64,000 nucleotides of DNA from Anaerolineales bacterium UBA5195 (lineage in GTDB: Bacteria; Chloroflexota; Anaerolineae; Anaerolineales; Villigracilaceae), in assembly GCA_002412925.1 (NCBI GenBank), contig DHVZ01000100.1:1-64000 (forward strand), in the 5' to 3' direction. The position numbers and the translations under genes are program-made. The notes below the pieces were generated by a model that saw nothing but the letters and a program-made list of their open reading frames with translations, had not been told where the DNA came from and ran no database searches. Below, in pieces: positions 18,123 through 27,200 of the stretch; the stretch's first letter is position 1; every line of letters starts with the position of its first letter.

Positions 18123-19022
18123 ATGGATTTTAAACTGAATCTTGATCCAGATAAAACCCAGGCGGATATGTACGAAAATATAAACTATCAAGATTTTTGG
18201 ATGGGTGTGGAAAGACAGCATCTGGATAAACTGGAGCAGGTGCTCATTCAGCAGATGCTTAAACTACCAGCCCGCCGCTTAGTGGATATTGGCTGTGGCT
18301 TTGGACGGCTATCAAAGATTTACATGAACAATTGCCAGGAAGTGGTCATGGTCGATAGTTCATTATCGCAGCTGTTACAAGCGCGCGAGATAACCGGTGG
18401 TCGTTGCACTTATATCGCCAGTAACGCCACCCGCTTGCCTTTTCAGCCGGGAAGCTTCGATCGGGCATTGATGATTCGGGTTTTTCATCATATTCCAAAG
18501 GAAGCTGAAAAAAATAGTTTAAACGAACTCGAACGGATTTTGTGCCAGAATGGACAATTGCTCTTCACGTATAGCAACAAGCGCAACCTGGAACGGATCG
18601 TCAAATGGCTGTTCGGGAAATTACCTTATAACCCGTTTGAACTATCAACTGCGGCAATTTGGGAACCTTTTAGCATGCACCACCCTCGGTATATCAGCCA
18701 GGCACTCTCTGAACGCGGTTTTTGTAATTTGGATCTGCGCGGCTCAGGGGTGATGGATAAAATCGCCGGGCGGTTGGGGAAATTTGGGAATTTAATTCCG
18801 CTCGGGGTACAGCTTGCGCCTTTCTTCGGGCGTTCGGCCTTGGCCCCCTGGATTTTTGTCGGCTGCAAAAAAAAGACCGGCACGATTCCGGCTGTCGAAC
18901 TGGCGAAAGAGTTTTTACAGTGTCCGGTTTGTGCTGGAGGCCTGGCAACTTCGTATGAGTGTCCAACCTGTAACCGAGTTTTTCCGATTCTGGATGGGGT
19001 GATTGATTTCAGAACCGATTAA
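18123..19022 (+). CDS. SAM-dependent methyltransferase with C-terminal Trm112-like zinc ribbon
   Basis: 299 residues. An N-terminal class I methyltransferase (LVDIGCGFGRLS near residues 52-63, then FDRALMIRVFHHIP) is followed by a C-terminal domain with CPVC...CPTC (about residues 266-285) and the end FPILDGVIDF, the Trm112p/YcaR-like zinc-ribbon motif. Such fusions are common in glycan clusters. The start at 18123 is supported by AGAAGGA; an in-frame start at 18087 lacks one. It is the last plus-strand gene of the cluster and converges with the beta-helix lipoprotein gene. Confidence 0.82.
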   Translation: MDFKLNLDPDKTQADMYENINYQDFWMGVERQHLDKLEQVLIQQMLKLPARRLVDIGCGFGRLSKIYMNNCQEVVMVDSSLSQLLQAREITGGRCTYIASNATRLPFQPGSFDRALMIRVFHHIPKEAEKNSLNELERILCQNGQLLFTYSNKRNLERIVKWLFGKLPYNPFELSTAAIWEPFSMHHPRYISQALSERGFCNLDLRGSGVMDKIAGRLGKFGNLIPLGVQLAPFFGRSALAPWIFVGCKKKTGTIPAVELAKEFLQCPVCAGGLATSYECPTCNRVFPILDGVIDFRTD

Positions 19023-19151
19023 TCCGGTGTTCACCCATCAAAAAATATCCCCGAATTACAGGCAGACAGTTAATGAACATTTATTGACCACTCTTACCTT
19101 TTTGATTTTACATTTTGGTTTTTCTTGATCAGAAACTAATCGTTTTGCCTT

Positions 19152-20765
19152 TTATTTTGGTTGGTACTCGTAAACGCCCATTTCCCAGCCAGCCCCCAAA
19201 GGGCGGGGCATCCCATCCAGATCCGTTGCCAGCCCTAAACTGAGACCCTGGTCAATGGCCGGACTGGTTGAAAGCAGGTGGAAATCTCCCGAAGCCGGGT
19301 TCTCAAACTGTGGATCGGCCTGGATGGAATTAACTCCCTGGCCTGTGGCGCGTTGGTAGTCAGCGAGTGAATAGGTTTCTGTGCACCCGGTTCCAAGCCC
19401 GTAGATCGTGTCGAAATTGGTTTTGAACATCAGGTTATGTTGATCCAGAGCGAATGAGTCGAAACTGTGCGCGCAAATGGCCGGACCGTTGCCATTCTCA
19501 AGAATGTTGTTTTGGATGATCGCCTGGCTGGTTTCAGCGGTCGGCGCCTGGAAATTAATGGCTGCATTTCCTGCCGAATCTGAAGCATAAATTGTATTGC
19601 CCAAAATTTTCAAACCGCCAGCGCCCCAATTGAGCACGCCACCATAGCCCCAATCCCAGGCACCATTTTTAGTGATCAAGTTTTGGCGGATAACCGTGTT
19701 GGTCAGATCTCCCAAGCAACTATTATCGCCGTTAGTATCGCCGTACTGGTTATTTTCGCCACCCACCCCGCAGCCAATCGTCGGACTATAGTTGATGACG
19801 ATCACCCCCGCACTTCCGCCCTTTTCAGCCCGGATAATGTTATTTTCAACGAGACCCTCAAACACATTTTCCAGCTGAATCCCGGCATAACTGCAATCTT
19901 TGATCCGATTATTCCTGACAATTTGTCTCCATTGAACCAGTCCACTTTTACCGGCGTCCAGATCAAGACATTGCCCTAACCCCGTTGTCCAGATATTTTC
20001 AATTCGGTTGCCTTCAATCAGATTATCATGGGTTCTGCCTTGCGTCCAAATGCCGCGCGCGTTGTAATTGGTAAAATCGTGAATGTAATTATTGCGATAA
20101 ACGTTATGATGGGTAGCGTCGTCCCCAAAACCGCCATGTGAATCGTTAATTCCCCCATACCCACCAGAATCCGTATATCCACTGCCATTGATCTCGTTGT
20201 TCTCAAAGAGTTGGTGATTCCCAACCGTGAAAACCGCGCCAAAAATATAATTATTCCTGAGGGTAAGATAACTGGTGACGGCCTCATGGAACCAACCGAA
20301 GCGAACGGTATGGGTATTTGAGCTTCTCAGCGTTAAATTTTCGATTATCCAGTAGCTGACCGGGCCACTGGAGTACAGGGCCAGATTGCCGTCACCGTTA
20401 ATTTCAGCAATTTCGCCCGGATAACTGGTTAGCGTAATCGGTAAGCCGTTTTTACCACTTTGGAGAATCTGAATACTTTCATAATATGTTCCGCCTCGAA
20501 CGAAAATTGTTTCGCTTGGTTGCGCAAGGTTGACGGCTTTCTGGATTGTTCGCCAGGGCAGGGCTTCTGTCCCAGGATTGTTATCATCACCAGTGGGTGA
20601 AACGAAATGATCCGAGAGAATGATGGGGAGGGCGGTGACGGTAGGGTTAATAGTCGGGGTAACGGTGGGCGGGAGGGCGGTGACGATAGGGGTAATAGTC
20701 GGATTGACGCAAGCCCCCAGAAACAGTGCAATGGCTAAAAAGGCAACCTTAAGACGCTCCACCAT
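19152..20765 (-). CDS. Lipoprotein with right-handed parallel beta-helix repeats
   Basis: 537 residues. The signal peptide ends in lipobox LGAC (Cys19), so the mature protein should be lipid-anchored outside the membrane. A short Thr/Pro-rich linker is followed by a DUF1565-type opening (NPGTEALPWRTIQKAVNLA) and many beta-helix coils rich in NN and I-x-N (for example IIRAEKGG, IIQNNILENG), as in polysaccharide lyases and surface adhesins. It is a paralogue of the next upstream gene and shares VGGENNQYGDTNGDN with it. The function may be binding or cleaving the polymer made by the adjacent cluster (inference). ATG 20765 has AAAGGG at good spacing; the GTG two codons upstream does not. Confidence 0.8.
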   Translation of the reverse strand: MVERLKVAFLAIALFLGACVNPTITPIVTALPPTVTPTINPTVTALPIILSDHFVSPTGDDNNPGTEALPWRTIQKAVNLAQPSETIFVRGGTYYESIQILQSGKNGLPITLTSYPGEIAEINGDGNLALYSSGPVSYWIIENLTLRSSNTHTVRFGWFHEAVTSYLTLRNNYIFGAVFTVGNHQLFENNEINGSGYTDSGGYGGINDSHGGFGDDATHHNVYRNNYIHDFTNYNARGIWTQGRTHDNLIEGNRIENIWTTGLGQCLDLDAGKSGLVQWRQIVRNNRIKDCSYAGIQLENVFEGLVENNIIRAEKGGSAGVIVINYSPTIGCGVGGENNQYGDTNGDNSCLGDLTNTVIRQNLITKNGAWDWGYGGVLNWGAGGLKILGNTIYASDSAGNAAINFQAPTAETSQAIIQNNILENGNGPAICAHSFDSFALDQHNLMFKTNFDTIYGLGTGCTETYSLADYQRATGQGVNSIQADPQFENPASGDFHLLSTSPAIDQGLSLGLATDLDGMPRPLGAGWEMGVYEYQPK

Positions 20766-20836
20766 CGACACACCCTTTCTGGATAATCTTCAAGATTGAG
20801 GCTTGAGCATCAATTAAGCCGCGGGTTCGCCTCAAA

Positions 20837-20880
20837 ATAATTACTCCAGGCTGCTGTCGTTAGCAGCCTGGAGTAATTAT
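20837..20880 (-). terminator. Terminator hairpin downstream of the larger beta-helix gene
   Basis: Perfect 19-bp stem (20837-20855 with 20862-20880) and a 6-base loop. Read on the minus strand the stem runs into TTATTTTG. It separates the two beta-helix genes, so they are probably transcribed separately. Confidence 0.7.
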
Positions 20881-20972
20881 AATGGTCTCCTAGCTTTCTA
20901 TCCTTCCACCCCGAATACCAATCTGCAAATGGCTTTACCTGCATTTAATAGGAAGCCTATCTAGAATAAATC

Positions 20973-23426
20973 TTAACGTTCATAGGCACCGATATCATAG
21001 CCTGCACCTTGGAGTCTTGGCTTACCCACAAAATCAATGCTTAATGGGCCGGTGACGCTATTGGTATAAACATTGGGATTGGTTCCTTTGTCGATAGCAA
21101 CGCTACCGAGCGCTAAAGATAAATCAGCAGGGGGGTTCAGGTAAACATTGGTGGTGCTAATCAAGTTGTTACTATTGGTGCGCAATTGGGTTGGCAGGGC
21201 AGCAGAAACAATATTATTGATCGCATCCGAGTACTTCAAATATTGGGTCTGATAAAACTTCATGCTGGCTCCACTGCCGTAGGCAGAGTTATTGACCAGA
21301 TGAACGCCATCCATCACATAATTCACGAAAGCTCCACCGGCCGCATTGACCACCACATTTTGGCGAATGATGTTATTCGTGTTTCCGTCGCTGCAAGCAT
21401 TGTCACCATTCGTATCGCCATATTGGTTGTTTTCGCCACCAACCGCGCAGCCGACTGAGCTGCCGTAATTAATCAAGGTAATGCCGCGGGCGGGAGTATC
21501 GTGAATGTAGTTATTCTCCACCAAAGAGTCAAAGACATTTTCCAGTTGGATCCCTTCGGCTCCACAGCCGTAAATCTGATTGCCGCGGACGATGTGTCTC
21601 CACTCTACCGTCGAGGCTCCATCCAAGTCGATACACTGTCCGGGACCAGTTCCAGTCCCATAGATGTCATAAATGGTATTCCCTTCGATGAGATGATCGT
21701 GGGTGTAACCCATCGACCAAATTCCACTGCGATAGAAGCCGAAAATGGTATTGTTCCGATAGGTATTGTGATGGGTCACAGACAGGTTGCCCTGCCCGCC
21801 ACCGGCCCAAGAGTCTCTGATGCCATTTTGATATTCAGTGGATGATTTTGCCAAATGCTGGCCGTCAATGCTGTTATTTTCCACCAGGGTATAACTGCCC
21901 CGGATAAAGATGCCGCCGCCCAAAAGTTTATTATTTCTAATAATCCAGTGCTCGGTGGCAGAACCTCCCCAGTTTGCCGACGAGGCCATGATTGCATTGG
22001 CCGAGGCCCCGCTGGTTTTCAAGGTCAGGCCAGCGATGATCACATATTTTTGCCCGCCCGAATCGATAATCGCATTCCCGTTTCCGCCATCAATCGTGAC
22101 AGTTTCTCCGGGAAAAGCCGCCAGAGTAATCCAGGCGGATGCGCTCCCCGATTTTTTGATGACGACGTTTTCAGTATAGGTTCCGGATCTGATCAGAATT
22201 GTTTCTCCGGGATTGACCAGGTTGGCCGCCTGCTGGATTGTTCGCAAGGGCAAAGCTTGAGTCCCAGGATTGGCATCGTTCCCAGAGAGTGAGACATAGC
22301 GCGTATTCCCGGCCGGCACTTGCGTCGGAACTGCCGTGGAGCTGGGTGTCGCCGTCGACGGGAGGCTGGTCTTGGTCGCAGTCGGCAGAACCGGGGTAGC
22401 TGTTTTCACCAGCGTCGAAGTGGCCGTGAGCGGGAGACTGGTTTTGGTCATCGTCGGCATGAGCGGGGTGGCCGTTTTAATCGGCAACAAGGTTGCCGTG
22501 GGGGGAAGGCTCGTCTGGGTGGGCAACGAGGTGGCGACAGTTCCCGAACCGGTCACAATCTCCAACCTGGGGCCATTGAAACCGCCTTCACGGCTGCAAA
22601 AACTGATTGAATTCTCACTCAGACCAGAGAGAGCCAGATTAAGAGTGCCGTTGCCAAGGATGTAGGGCGTAATATCCAGGGAGGTCCAGACCCCGGTCCA
22701 GGCGCCGGTTCCGAACGGGCCAACCACACCGATCTGATTCCCTAAAACCGGAGCGTTGGCATAAGTAATCTGGGTTTCGTTCCAGATTGTATCTTGGACC
22801 AGATGAACTTTATAGCCAGTGCTGGAAGCGCCGTGAGCATAAATGAACAAGGTGGCTTTGGTCACCGGCCCGCTCAAACCCTGAATTCCAAAACGCAGGT
22901 AACTTTGCATGCTCGGTGCGTTATCAACGAAAAACTGTTTTGAACTTCCATAATTCGTGCCAGACGCAGAAGCGCTCACATAAGCATCCGCACTGGGGCT
23001 GAAGACGGTGGTGATGGCAGGGCCGGCATCTAACGCAGCTGCTTTGAGTGCCGCCGTTGGGCTGGCCGAAACGAGCGTGGCCGCCTGGGAAGGCGCGAGG
23101 GTCGGCGCCAGCGTGGCGGTATTGGTCGCCAGCAGGGTTGGCACCGGCGTGTTGAACGGCATTGTGGTCGAGGTTTCGGCCAGAGTCGGTTCGAGGGTGT
23201 TGGTTGGGATGAAATCGGGTGCGACCGGAGTGGCGGTTTCCAACAGTGGCAGATCTGTCGCCACAGGATTCGTTGCCACCGGGTCAATCACCACCGGGGT
23301 GGGGGTTACTTTGGGCCCCTTGGCGCTGACAGGGCTACTACCGCCTAGGCCAGAAGCAAATTGGCCTAGGATGACCAGAGAAATGGTCAAGATATTTATC
23401 CAATGGGTTATTTTATTGCTTTTCAT
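20973..23426 (-). CDS. Secreted DNRLRE/CBM96-like domain plus right-handed beta-helix protein, c-di-GMP controlled
   Basis: 817 residues. The signal peptide starts MKSNKITHWINILTISLVIL; there is no clear lipobox. Order: Thr/Pro-rich low-complexity segment (about 40-130); DNRLRE/CBM96-type beta-sandwich (about 138-300, PSADAYVSASASGTNYGSS, SYLRFGIQGL, then SLDITPYI); a second TPT-rich linker (about 300-380); DUF1565 opening (NPGTQALPLRTIQQAANLV) and a beta-helix domain to the end. It probably binds or processes extracellular polysaccharide. ATG 23426 has AAGGA seven bases upstream; the frame is open to 23582, but that extension has no ribosome site. A c-di-GMP riboswitch and terminator precede it. 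Confidence 0.82.
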   Translation of the reverse strand: MKSNKITHWINILTISLVILGQFASGLGGSSPVSAKGPKVTPTPVVIDPVATNPVATDLPLLETATPVAPDFIPTNTLEPTLAETSTTMPFNTPVPTLLATNTATLAPTLAPSQAATLVSASPTAALKAAALDAGPAITTVFSPSADAYVSASASGTNYGSSKQFFVDNAPSMQSYLRFGIQGLSGPVTKATLFIYAHGASSTGYKVHLVQDTIWNETQITYANAPVLGNQIGVVGPFGTGAWTGVWTSLDITPYILGNGTLNLALSGLSENSISFCSREGGFNGPRLEIVTGSGTVATSLPTQTSLPPTATLLPIKTATPLMPTMTKTSLPLTATSTLVKTATPVLPTATKTSLPSTATPSSTAVPTQVPAGNTRYVSLSGNDANPGTQALPLRTIQQAANLVNPGETILIRSGTYTENVVIKKSGSASAWITLAAFPGETVTIDGGNGNAIIDSGGQKYVIIAGLTLKTSGASANAIMASSANWGGSATEHWIIRNNKLLGGGIFIRGSYTLVENNSIDGQHLAKSSTEYQNGIRDSWAGGGQGNLSVTHHNTYRNNTIFGFYRSGIWSMGYTHDHLIEGNTIYDIYGTGTGPGQCIDLDGASTVEWRHIVRGNQIYGCGAEGIQLENVFDSLVENNYIHDTPARGITLINYGSSVGCAVGGENNQYGDTNGDNACSDGNTNNIIRQNVVVNAAGGAFVNYVMDGVHLVNNSAYGSGASMKFYQTQYLKYSDAINNIVSAALPTQLRTNSNNLISTTNVYLNPPADLSLALGSVAIDKGTNPNVYTNSVTGPLSIDFVGKPRLQGAGYDIGAYER

Positions 23427-23591
23427 TCGCTTATCCTTTTGATCTTCACGAAGTACGCTCTTAAATCTGGGTTTTGTATTGGTTTCGGCGGCACTTCTAG
23501 ATGAAGATCTGCTGGTTGACAACCTCGGCCTGTTATTTGACGGATCCTGGAAGTTGCCGTGCTCATTTGAGATGTTGGCCACTGATTAACA

Positions 23592-23628
23592 AAATCAGCG
23601 GCCGAGGTTAAATTCCGGCCGCTGGTTT
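23592..23628 (-). terminator. Riboswitch expression-platform terminator
   Basis: On the minus strand a 13-bp stem (23616-23628 with 23592-23604, one G-U pair, 11-base loop) ends in GATTTTGTT. It lies about 12 bases after the c-di-GMP aptamer and upstream of the beta-helix gene, as expected for a transcriptional on/off platform. Confidence 0.65.
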
Positions 23629-23639
23629 GATCGGGTTTT

Positions 23640-23717
23640 GGCGGCCTAGCAGTCATAACCGGGAAAGCCCGGTTGAAGACCCATAGTTTTGCGTCTCCAT
23701 CTTTGGCTGGGTTTGCT
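23640..23717 (-). promoter_or_regulatory. Cyclic di-GMP-I (GEMM-I) riboswitch aptamer
   Basis: Read on the minus strand the segment follows the GEMM-I consensus in order: GCAAACC; a small CCA..TGG hairpin with an AAAG-containing loop; the conserved GACGCAAA (23688-23695, followed by AC); ATGGGTCT; the variable P3 hairpin AACCGGG-CTTT-CCCGGTT (23657-23674); and ATGACTGCTAGG-CCGCC. The P1 closing stem pairs poorly. It sits about 210 bases upstream of the beta-helix gene start. It should bind c-di-GMP and control readthrough of the following terminator. Confidence 0.85.
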
Positions 23718-23733
23718 TTTTTCAAAACTATTG

Positions 23734-24060
23734 TTAAATTTCTGCGTTTACAATATGGATTGTAGGTTTGCAGAACTTAGCTTGTAATAGGACTAGAGTC
23801 CCAAAGGCGATTACGAATTTGTAAGGTAAACCGCACCCCCTATTGCTTCTATAGGTTGTTTCTGATGCAGAAATTGCGCTTAGTTCCCGATGCCCCCCCA
23901 CCTTCTTTGACAAGGTGTTTTGGACACAGCAAATGAGATCATTCAGATACTTGATTCCCTTTGCGTATGTGAACTTCATCCCGGTTTGGCATGGAGATGC
24001 AGTTGAGACCAGTGGTTCTGTGCGCGGGAACAAGATGGTTTGTCTGATTTTTGTAAACAT
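23734..24060 (-). CDS. Orphan small ORF of unknown function
   Basis: 108-residue frame starting MFTKIRQTILFPRTEPLVS, with a near-perfect ribosome site AAGGAG seven bases before the ATG. It contains seven Cys and no recognisable domain. The good translation signal is the only support; the composition is not typical of a conserved protein. It could be a decayed gene or an uncharacterised short protein. It lies upstream of the c-di-GMP riboswitch on the same strand. Confidence 0.35.
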   Translation of the reverse strand: MFTKIRQTILFPRTEPLVSTASPCQTGMKFTYAKGIKYLNDLICCVQNTLSKKVGGHRELSAISASETTYRSNRGCGLPYKFVIAFGTLVLLQAKFCKPTIHIVNAEI

Positions 24061-24093
24061 AAGTAACTCCTTTTCGTATATTGACCATTCCAA

Positions 24094-24164
24094 AAGACAA
24101 TCCCCCTGGTAAGTACTACCCTTGATGATTTGAAAGCCAGCGTTCATGATTGGGGGATTGTCTT
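24094..24164. repeat. Spaced 13-bp inverted repeat
   Basis: AAGACAATCCCCC (24094-24106) and GGGGGATTGTCTT (24152-24164) are perfect arms 45 bases apart, directly upstream of the orphan ORF's ribosome site on the minus strand. Read on the minus strand, TTTT follows the arm, so it could act as a leader terminator. Confidence 0.45.
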
Positions 24165-24175
24165 GAAAAAACTTT

Positions 24176-24250
24176 AATCCGCTTGAAATTTAAGTACCCA
24201 TGTTTTCCAGTAATCGGACTATGAGTATTTCTTCGTTGATCAAGCGGATT
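24176..24250. repeat. Spaced 11-bp inverted repeat
   Basis: AATCCGCTTGA (24176-24186) and TCAAGCGGATT (24240-24250) form perfect arms 53 bases apart. The span 24165-24455 shows no convincing gene. This repeat may mark the edge of an old mobile element. Confidence 0.35.
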
Positions 24251-24455
24251 TTGAACGCCCTTTCATTAGAAGCCTTTGTGCTTGTTAGTTGAATAGGATT
24301 ACAGTACCAAACCCACCCACATATTTGCAAGGAATCGTCTTTAGCAGAGAAAGATTGAACATTTCCTGCAAATTTGCCAGGTGCGCCTTAGGCAGGCCGA
24401 CTACGAGAATGAACTTGGCTTAATGCACCGGGCGGGTAAAGCTCGACCTGGATGA

Positions 24456-24492
24456 GATGAGTAGTGAGCCTTAAAAATGCTCACTACTCATC
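24456..24492. repeat. Perfect 14-bp stem-loop at the left edge of the KAP fragment
   Basis: Arms 24456-24469 and 24479-24492 (GATGAGTAGTGAGC and its complement) with a 9-base loop. There is no T-tract on either side. It lies exactly where homology to the KAP NTPase begins, so it may be a deletion or recombination endpoint. Confidence 0.5.
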
Positions 24493-25089
24493 GGGCGACA
24501 GTCATTCAGCTTTCCTTGTTCGAGGTAAGCCGCGAATTGTCTTGTTCATCGAGGATCTAGATCGCTGCCCGCCACGGCGGATGGTTGAAGTTTTGGAAGC
24601 CACCCAACTCCTTCTCAAGACTGAGCTGTTTGTGGTGGTGCTGGCGATGGATGTGCGATATGTCACTCGTGCTTTGGAAAAGGCTTATGCTGGAATCCTT
24701 ACACGTCAGGGCGACTCGTCTGGGTTAGATTACATTGAAAAAATTATCCAAATACCTTATCAAGTGCAGCCAATTGACCCAAATGTTGTCAGTGGCTATA
24801 TTGACTCGATGATGACTGTAGAAAAATGACTACCAGCGCAACAAGTATTTTCAACGGTGGCTCCCAAAATCTTATAGAGAAAACACCGGATGCTTCTGGG
24901 AAGACAGCAGATGATGACAAGAAGGAAGAGCCTATTCCAGAGAAACAACGCGAGCCACGTAAGCTACGTACCCTTTCTGCGATCTCTCAAGTAGTGAGTT
25001 TCTCCCAAGACGAGTATGATTTCCTGATCCTGGGTTGTAAGAAAGTGAATTTGACCCCTCGGACGATTAAGCGCTTGGTCAATTTCTAT
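24493..25089 (+). pseudogene. Truncated, frameshifted KAP-family P-loop NTPase
   Basis: Two overlapping frames (to 24829, and from 24826) read as parts of one KAP NTPase. The first has a Walker B-like RIVLFIEDLDRCPP and FVVVLAMDVRYVTRALEKAY. The second has FLILGCKKVNLTPRTIKRLVNFY, the conserved region that follows in KAP proteins. The Walker A region is absent, the frame shifts near a run of A at 24822, and an IS element interrupts the gene at about 25090. KAP NTPases are membrane-associated and often linked to phage defence or signalling; this one cannot be functional. Confidence 0.7.
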
Positions 25090-26876
25090 ACTTTCGGTTC
25101 GCTCAAATTTTGATGGGATTTGGAAAATGCGGTAAGCGATTGGCATGAATGACCAACTTACCATAACAACAGAGCGAGTGGATGATATTCCAGTCTTGGG
25201 TGCATCAGTGGAACGTTTTGGATTGGCGGATCTGCTTGATGAGGTTTTTGTGGCGCACGGCAACTGGGGGGGCAGTCCGGGGAAAATGCTGACGGGCTGG
25301 CTGACCCATAGGTTGTCTGAAGCGGATCATCGGCTGAAACGGGTGCAAGATTGGGCCGCCAAACTGCTGACGACGTTGCGAAGCTGCCTGGGTGTTGAAG
25401 TGAATGTGTTGGATTTCAGTGACGACCGGCTGGCAGCTGGCTTGGATATGCTGAGTGATGAGGCACGCTGGGCGAGTTTTGAAGCAGCCTTGAACCAGCG
25501 CACGTTGCGGGTCTATGATCTGCGGCTCAAGCGGGTGCGGATTGACACTACTACCGGCAGTGGGTATTGGCAGGTGACGGAGGATGGTCTGTTCAACGAG
25601 GGCATAGTAAGGATCATCGGCCCGACTTGCCGCAACTGAAGGTTGTTTTGGCGACACTCGACCCGATGGGGATGCCTGTGGCGACGCAGGTGGTGGCCGG
25701 AAACCAAGCGGACGACCGATTGTACATTCCGGCGATTGACCAAGTGCTACGGGCCTCGATCTCTGGGGGTTGCTATATATCGGAGACTGCAAGATGATGG
25801 CGTTGGAAACGCGCGCACATCTGGAGGCAGGCGGCGATGACTACCTGGGGTCATTTTCGCAGGTTCAAATGTCTCAGGAATTGTTGGACATTTATTTGGA
25901 GCCGGTCTGGACTGACAAACAGGCCCTGACCACCGTGGAACGCCGCGGATCAGGTGGGAAGCTGGAGAAGATTGCCGAAGGCTTTGAGCGCCGTGAGACC
26001 CTGACGGCGATGTACGCCGGCAAAGAACTGGTTTGGGAAGAGCGTCGCCTGGTCGTACGTTCGTTGAGTCATGCCAAGGCTGCTGCCGCGGCTCTGGATG
26101 CCCGTTTGCAGAATGCACAAGCGTGCCATCCAGAGCCTGACGGAACGCAAACAGGGCAAAGAAGCCTACACCGAAGCAGAGACTTTGCTCCAGGCGGCTG
26201 AAAAACTGCTCGAACAATAGAGGTCGCAGGGTTATTGCGGTTTGAGATCAGCGAGCAGGTGTTTGAATATCACGTTCGTAAGTATGGTGAGCGTCCTGCC
26301 GAAACTTGCATCGAACGTCAACTGGCGATAACAGTGCAAAAAGACGAAACCACCATCCAGAAAACCGTTCGGCGTTTGGGATGGCGGGTGGATGGAACCA
26401 ATTGCCCGGTCGAAGAACTCACATTGGAGCAGGCCGTGCTGGCTTACCGAGAAGAATACCTGTTAGAACATTATTTTGGCCGTTTGAAGGGCAAGCCCTT
26501 AAGCCTAACCCCCATGTATCTGGAAGATGATCGGCGCGTCACCGGCCTGACGCACCTGCTCTCGATTGGTCTGCGGATCTTGACCTTGCTTGAGCATATC
26601 GCTCGCAGCCATTTGGCTGAGAAAAACGAAAAACTGAGCGGGCTGTATGCAGGAAACCCACGCGAGCAATCGATCGCCCTACCACGGAAGCGCTGTTGCA
26701 GGCTTTCAAGGATATCTTCCTGAACTTCGTTCCGATTGGCACTCAAACTTATTGCCATTTTTCTCCACTTTCCGAAATTCAGTAGAAAATTCTCATTCTG
26801 CTGGGATTGCCAACCAGCATTTACACTCGATTGACCAATTTCCAAAATTTGTCATAAAAATGAGCGAACCGAAAGT
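25090..26876 (+). mobile_element. Degenerate IS1634-family insertion sequence
   Basis: About 1.79 kb bounded by inverted repeats: ACTTTCGGTTCGCTCA at 25090-25105 and its exact complement at 26861-26876, with weaker similarity extending about 40 bases inward (TTTGGAAAAT on the left, TTTTGGAAATT on the right, complemented). TAT flanks both ends and may be part of the target duplication. It encloses a broken transposase and is inserted in the KAP NTPase gene. Confidence 0.75.
25145..26857 (+). pseudogene. IS1634-family transposase, multiply frameshifted
   Basis: The N-terminus is the DUF4277 domain (DDIPVLGASVERFGL, HGNWGGSPGKMLTGWLTH). The reading frame then shifts near 25600, 25768 and 26127 and again near 26660, with stops at 26218 (TAG) and 26783 (TAG). 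Reading across the shifts gives DDE-type sequence: RVRIDTTTGSGYW with a catalytic Asp, GNQADDRLYIPAI, LLEHYFGRLKGKPLSLTPMY and the family's typical end KILILLGLP...IY. At least four frame changes mean it cannot make an active enzyme without help. Confidence 0.8.
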
Positions 26877-27102
26877 TATAAATCGATTAATTAAAAGTGG
26901 TTGAAGTTGTTAGACAATTCCAGGGGCAAAAGATCTGATCTGCGACAGGGAGTAAATGAGGCCCAGATATAGTCCCTCTTGTCACAAATTGCCCTCTCTA
27001 CCCGGAAAAAGCGCAATTGGTGGCCGTGAAGGGGATGGCAGCGCGCCCAGGCACAGCGGAACTTGAAGGTTTTCCTGGCTGGCGGTCTCGGCCGTATTTA
27101 TC

Positions 27103-27200
27103 CTAGTGCCGCAACTACCTTAAGCTGTAGGGCTGTTTTGAACATTTTCTCCTTGAAAGAAAACCAATTACCCGACATCTTTATAAAGTTGCGGTACTAG
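27103..27200. mobile_element. 98-bp MITE-like element, copy 1
   Basis: The ends are near-perfect inverted repeats: CTAGTGCCGCAACT and AGTTGCGGTACTAG (one mismatch in 14). Palindromic CTAG at both ends could be a duplicated target. A second copy at 51943-52040 differs at only four of 98 positions. It encodes no protein. Its right end provides the stop codon of the adjacent glycerate kinase gene. The bases from 26877 to 27102 hold no recognisable gene. Confidence 0.75.

Noticed and set aside
20973..23582. Start of the large beta-helix protein at 23582
   Set aside because: That start directly follows the riboswitch terminator, lacks a ribosome site, and would bury the signal peptide behind 52 polar residues.
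24456..24492. Rho-independent terminator
   Set aside because: The stem is strong but no T-run follows on either strand.
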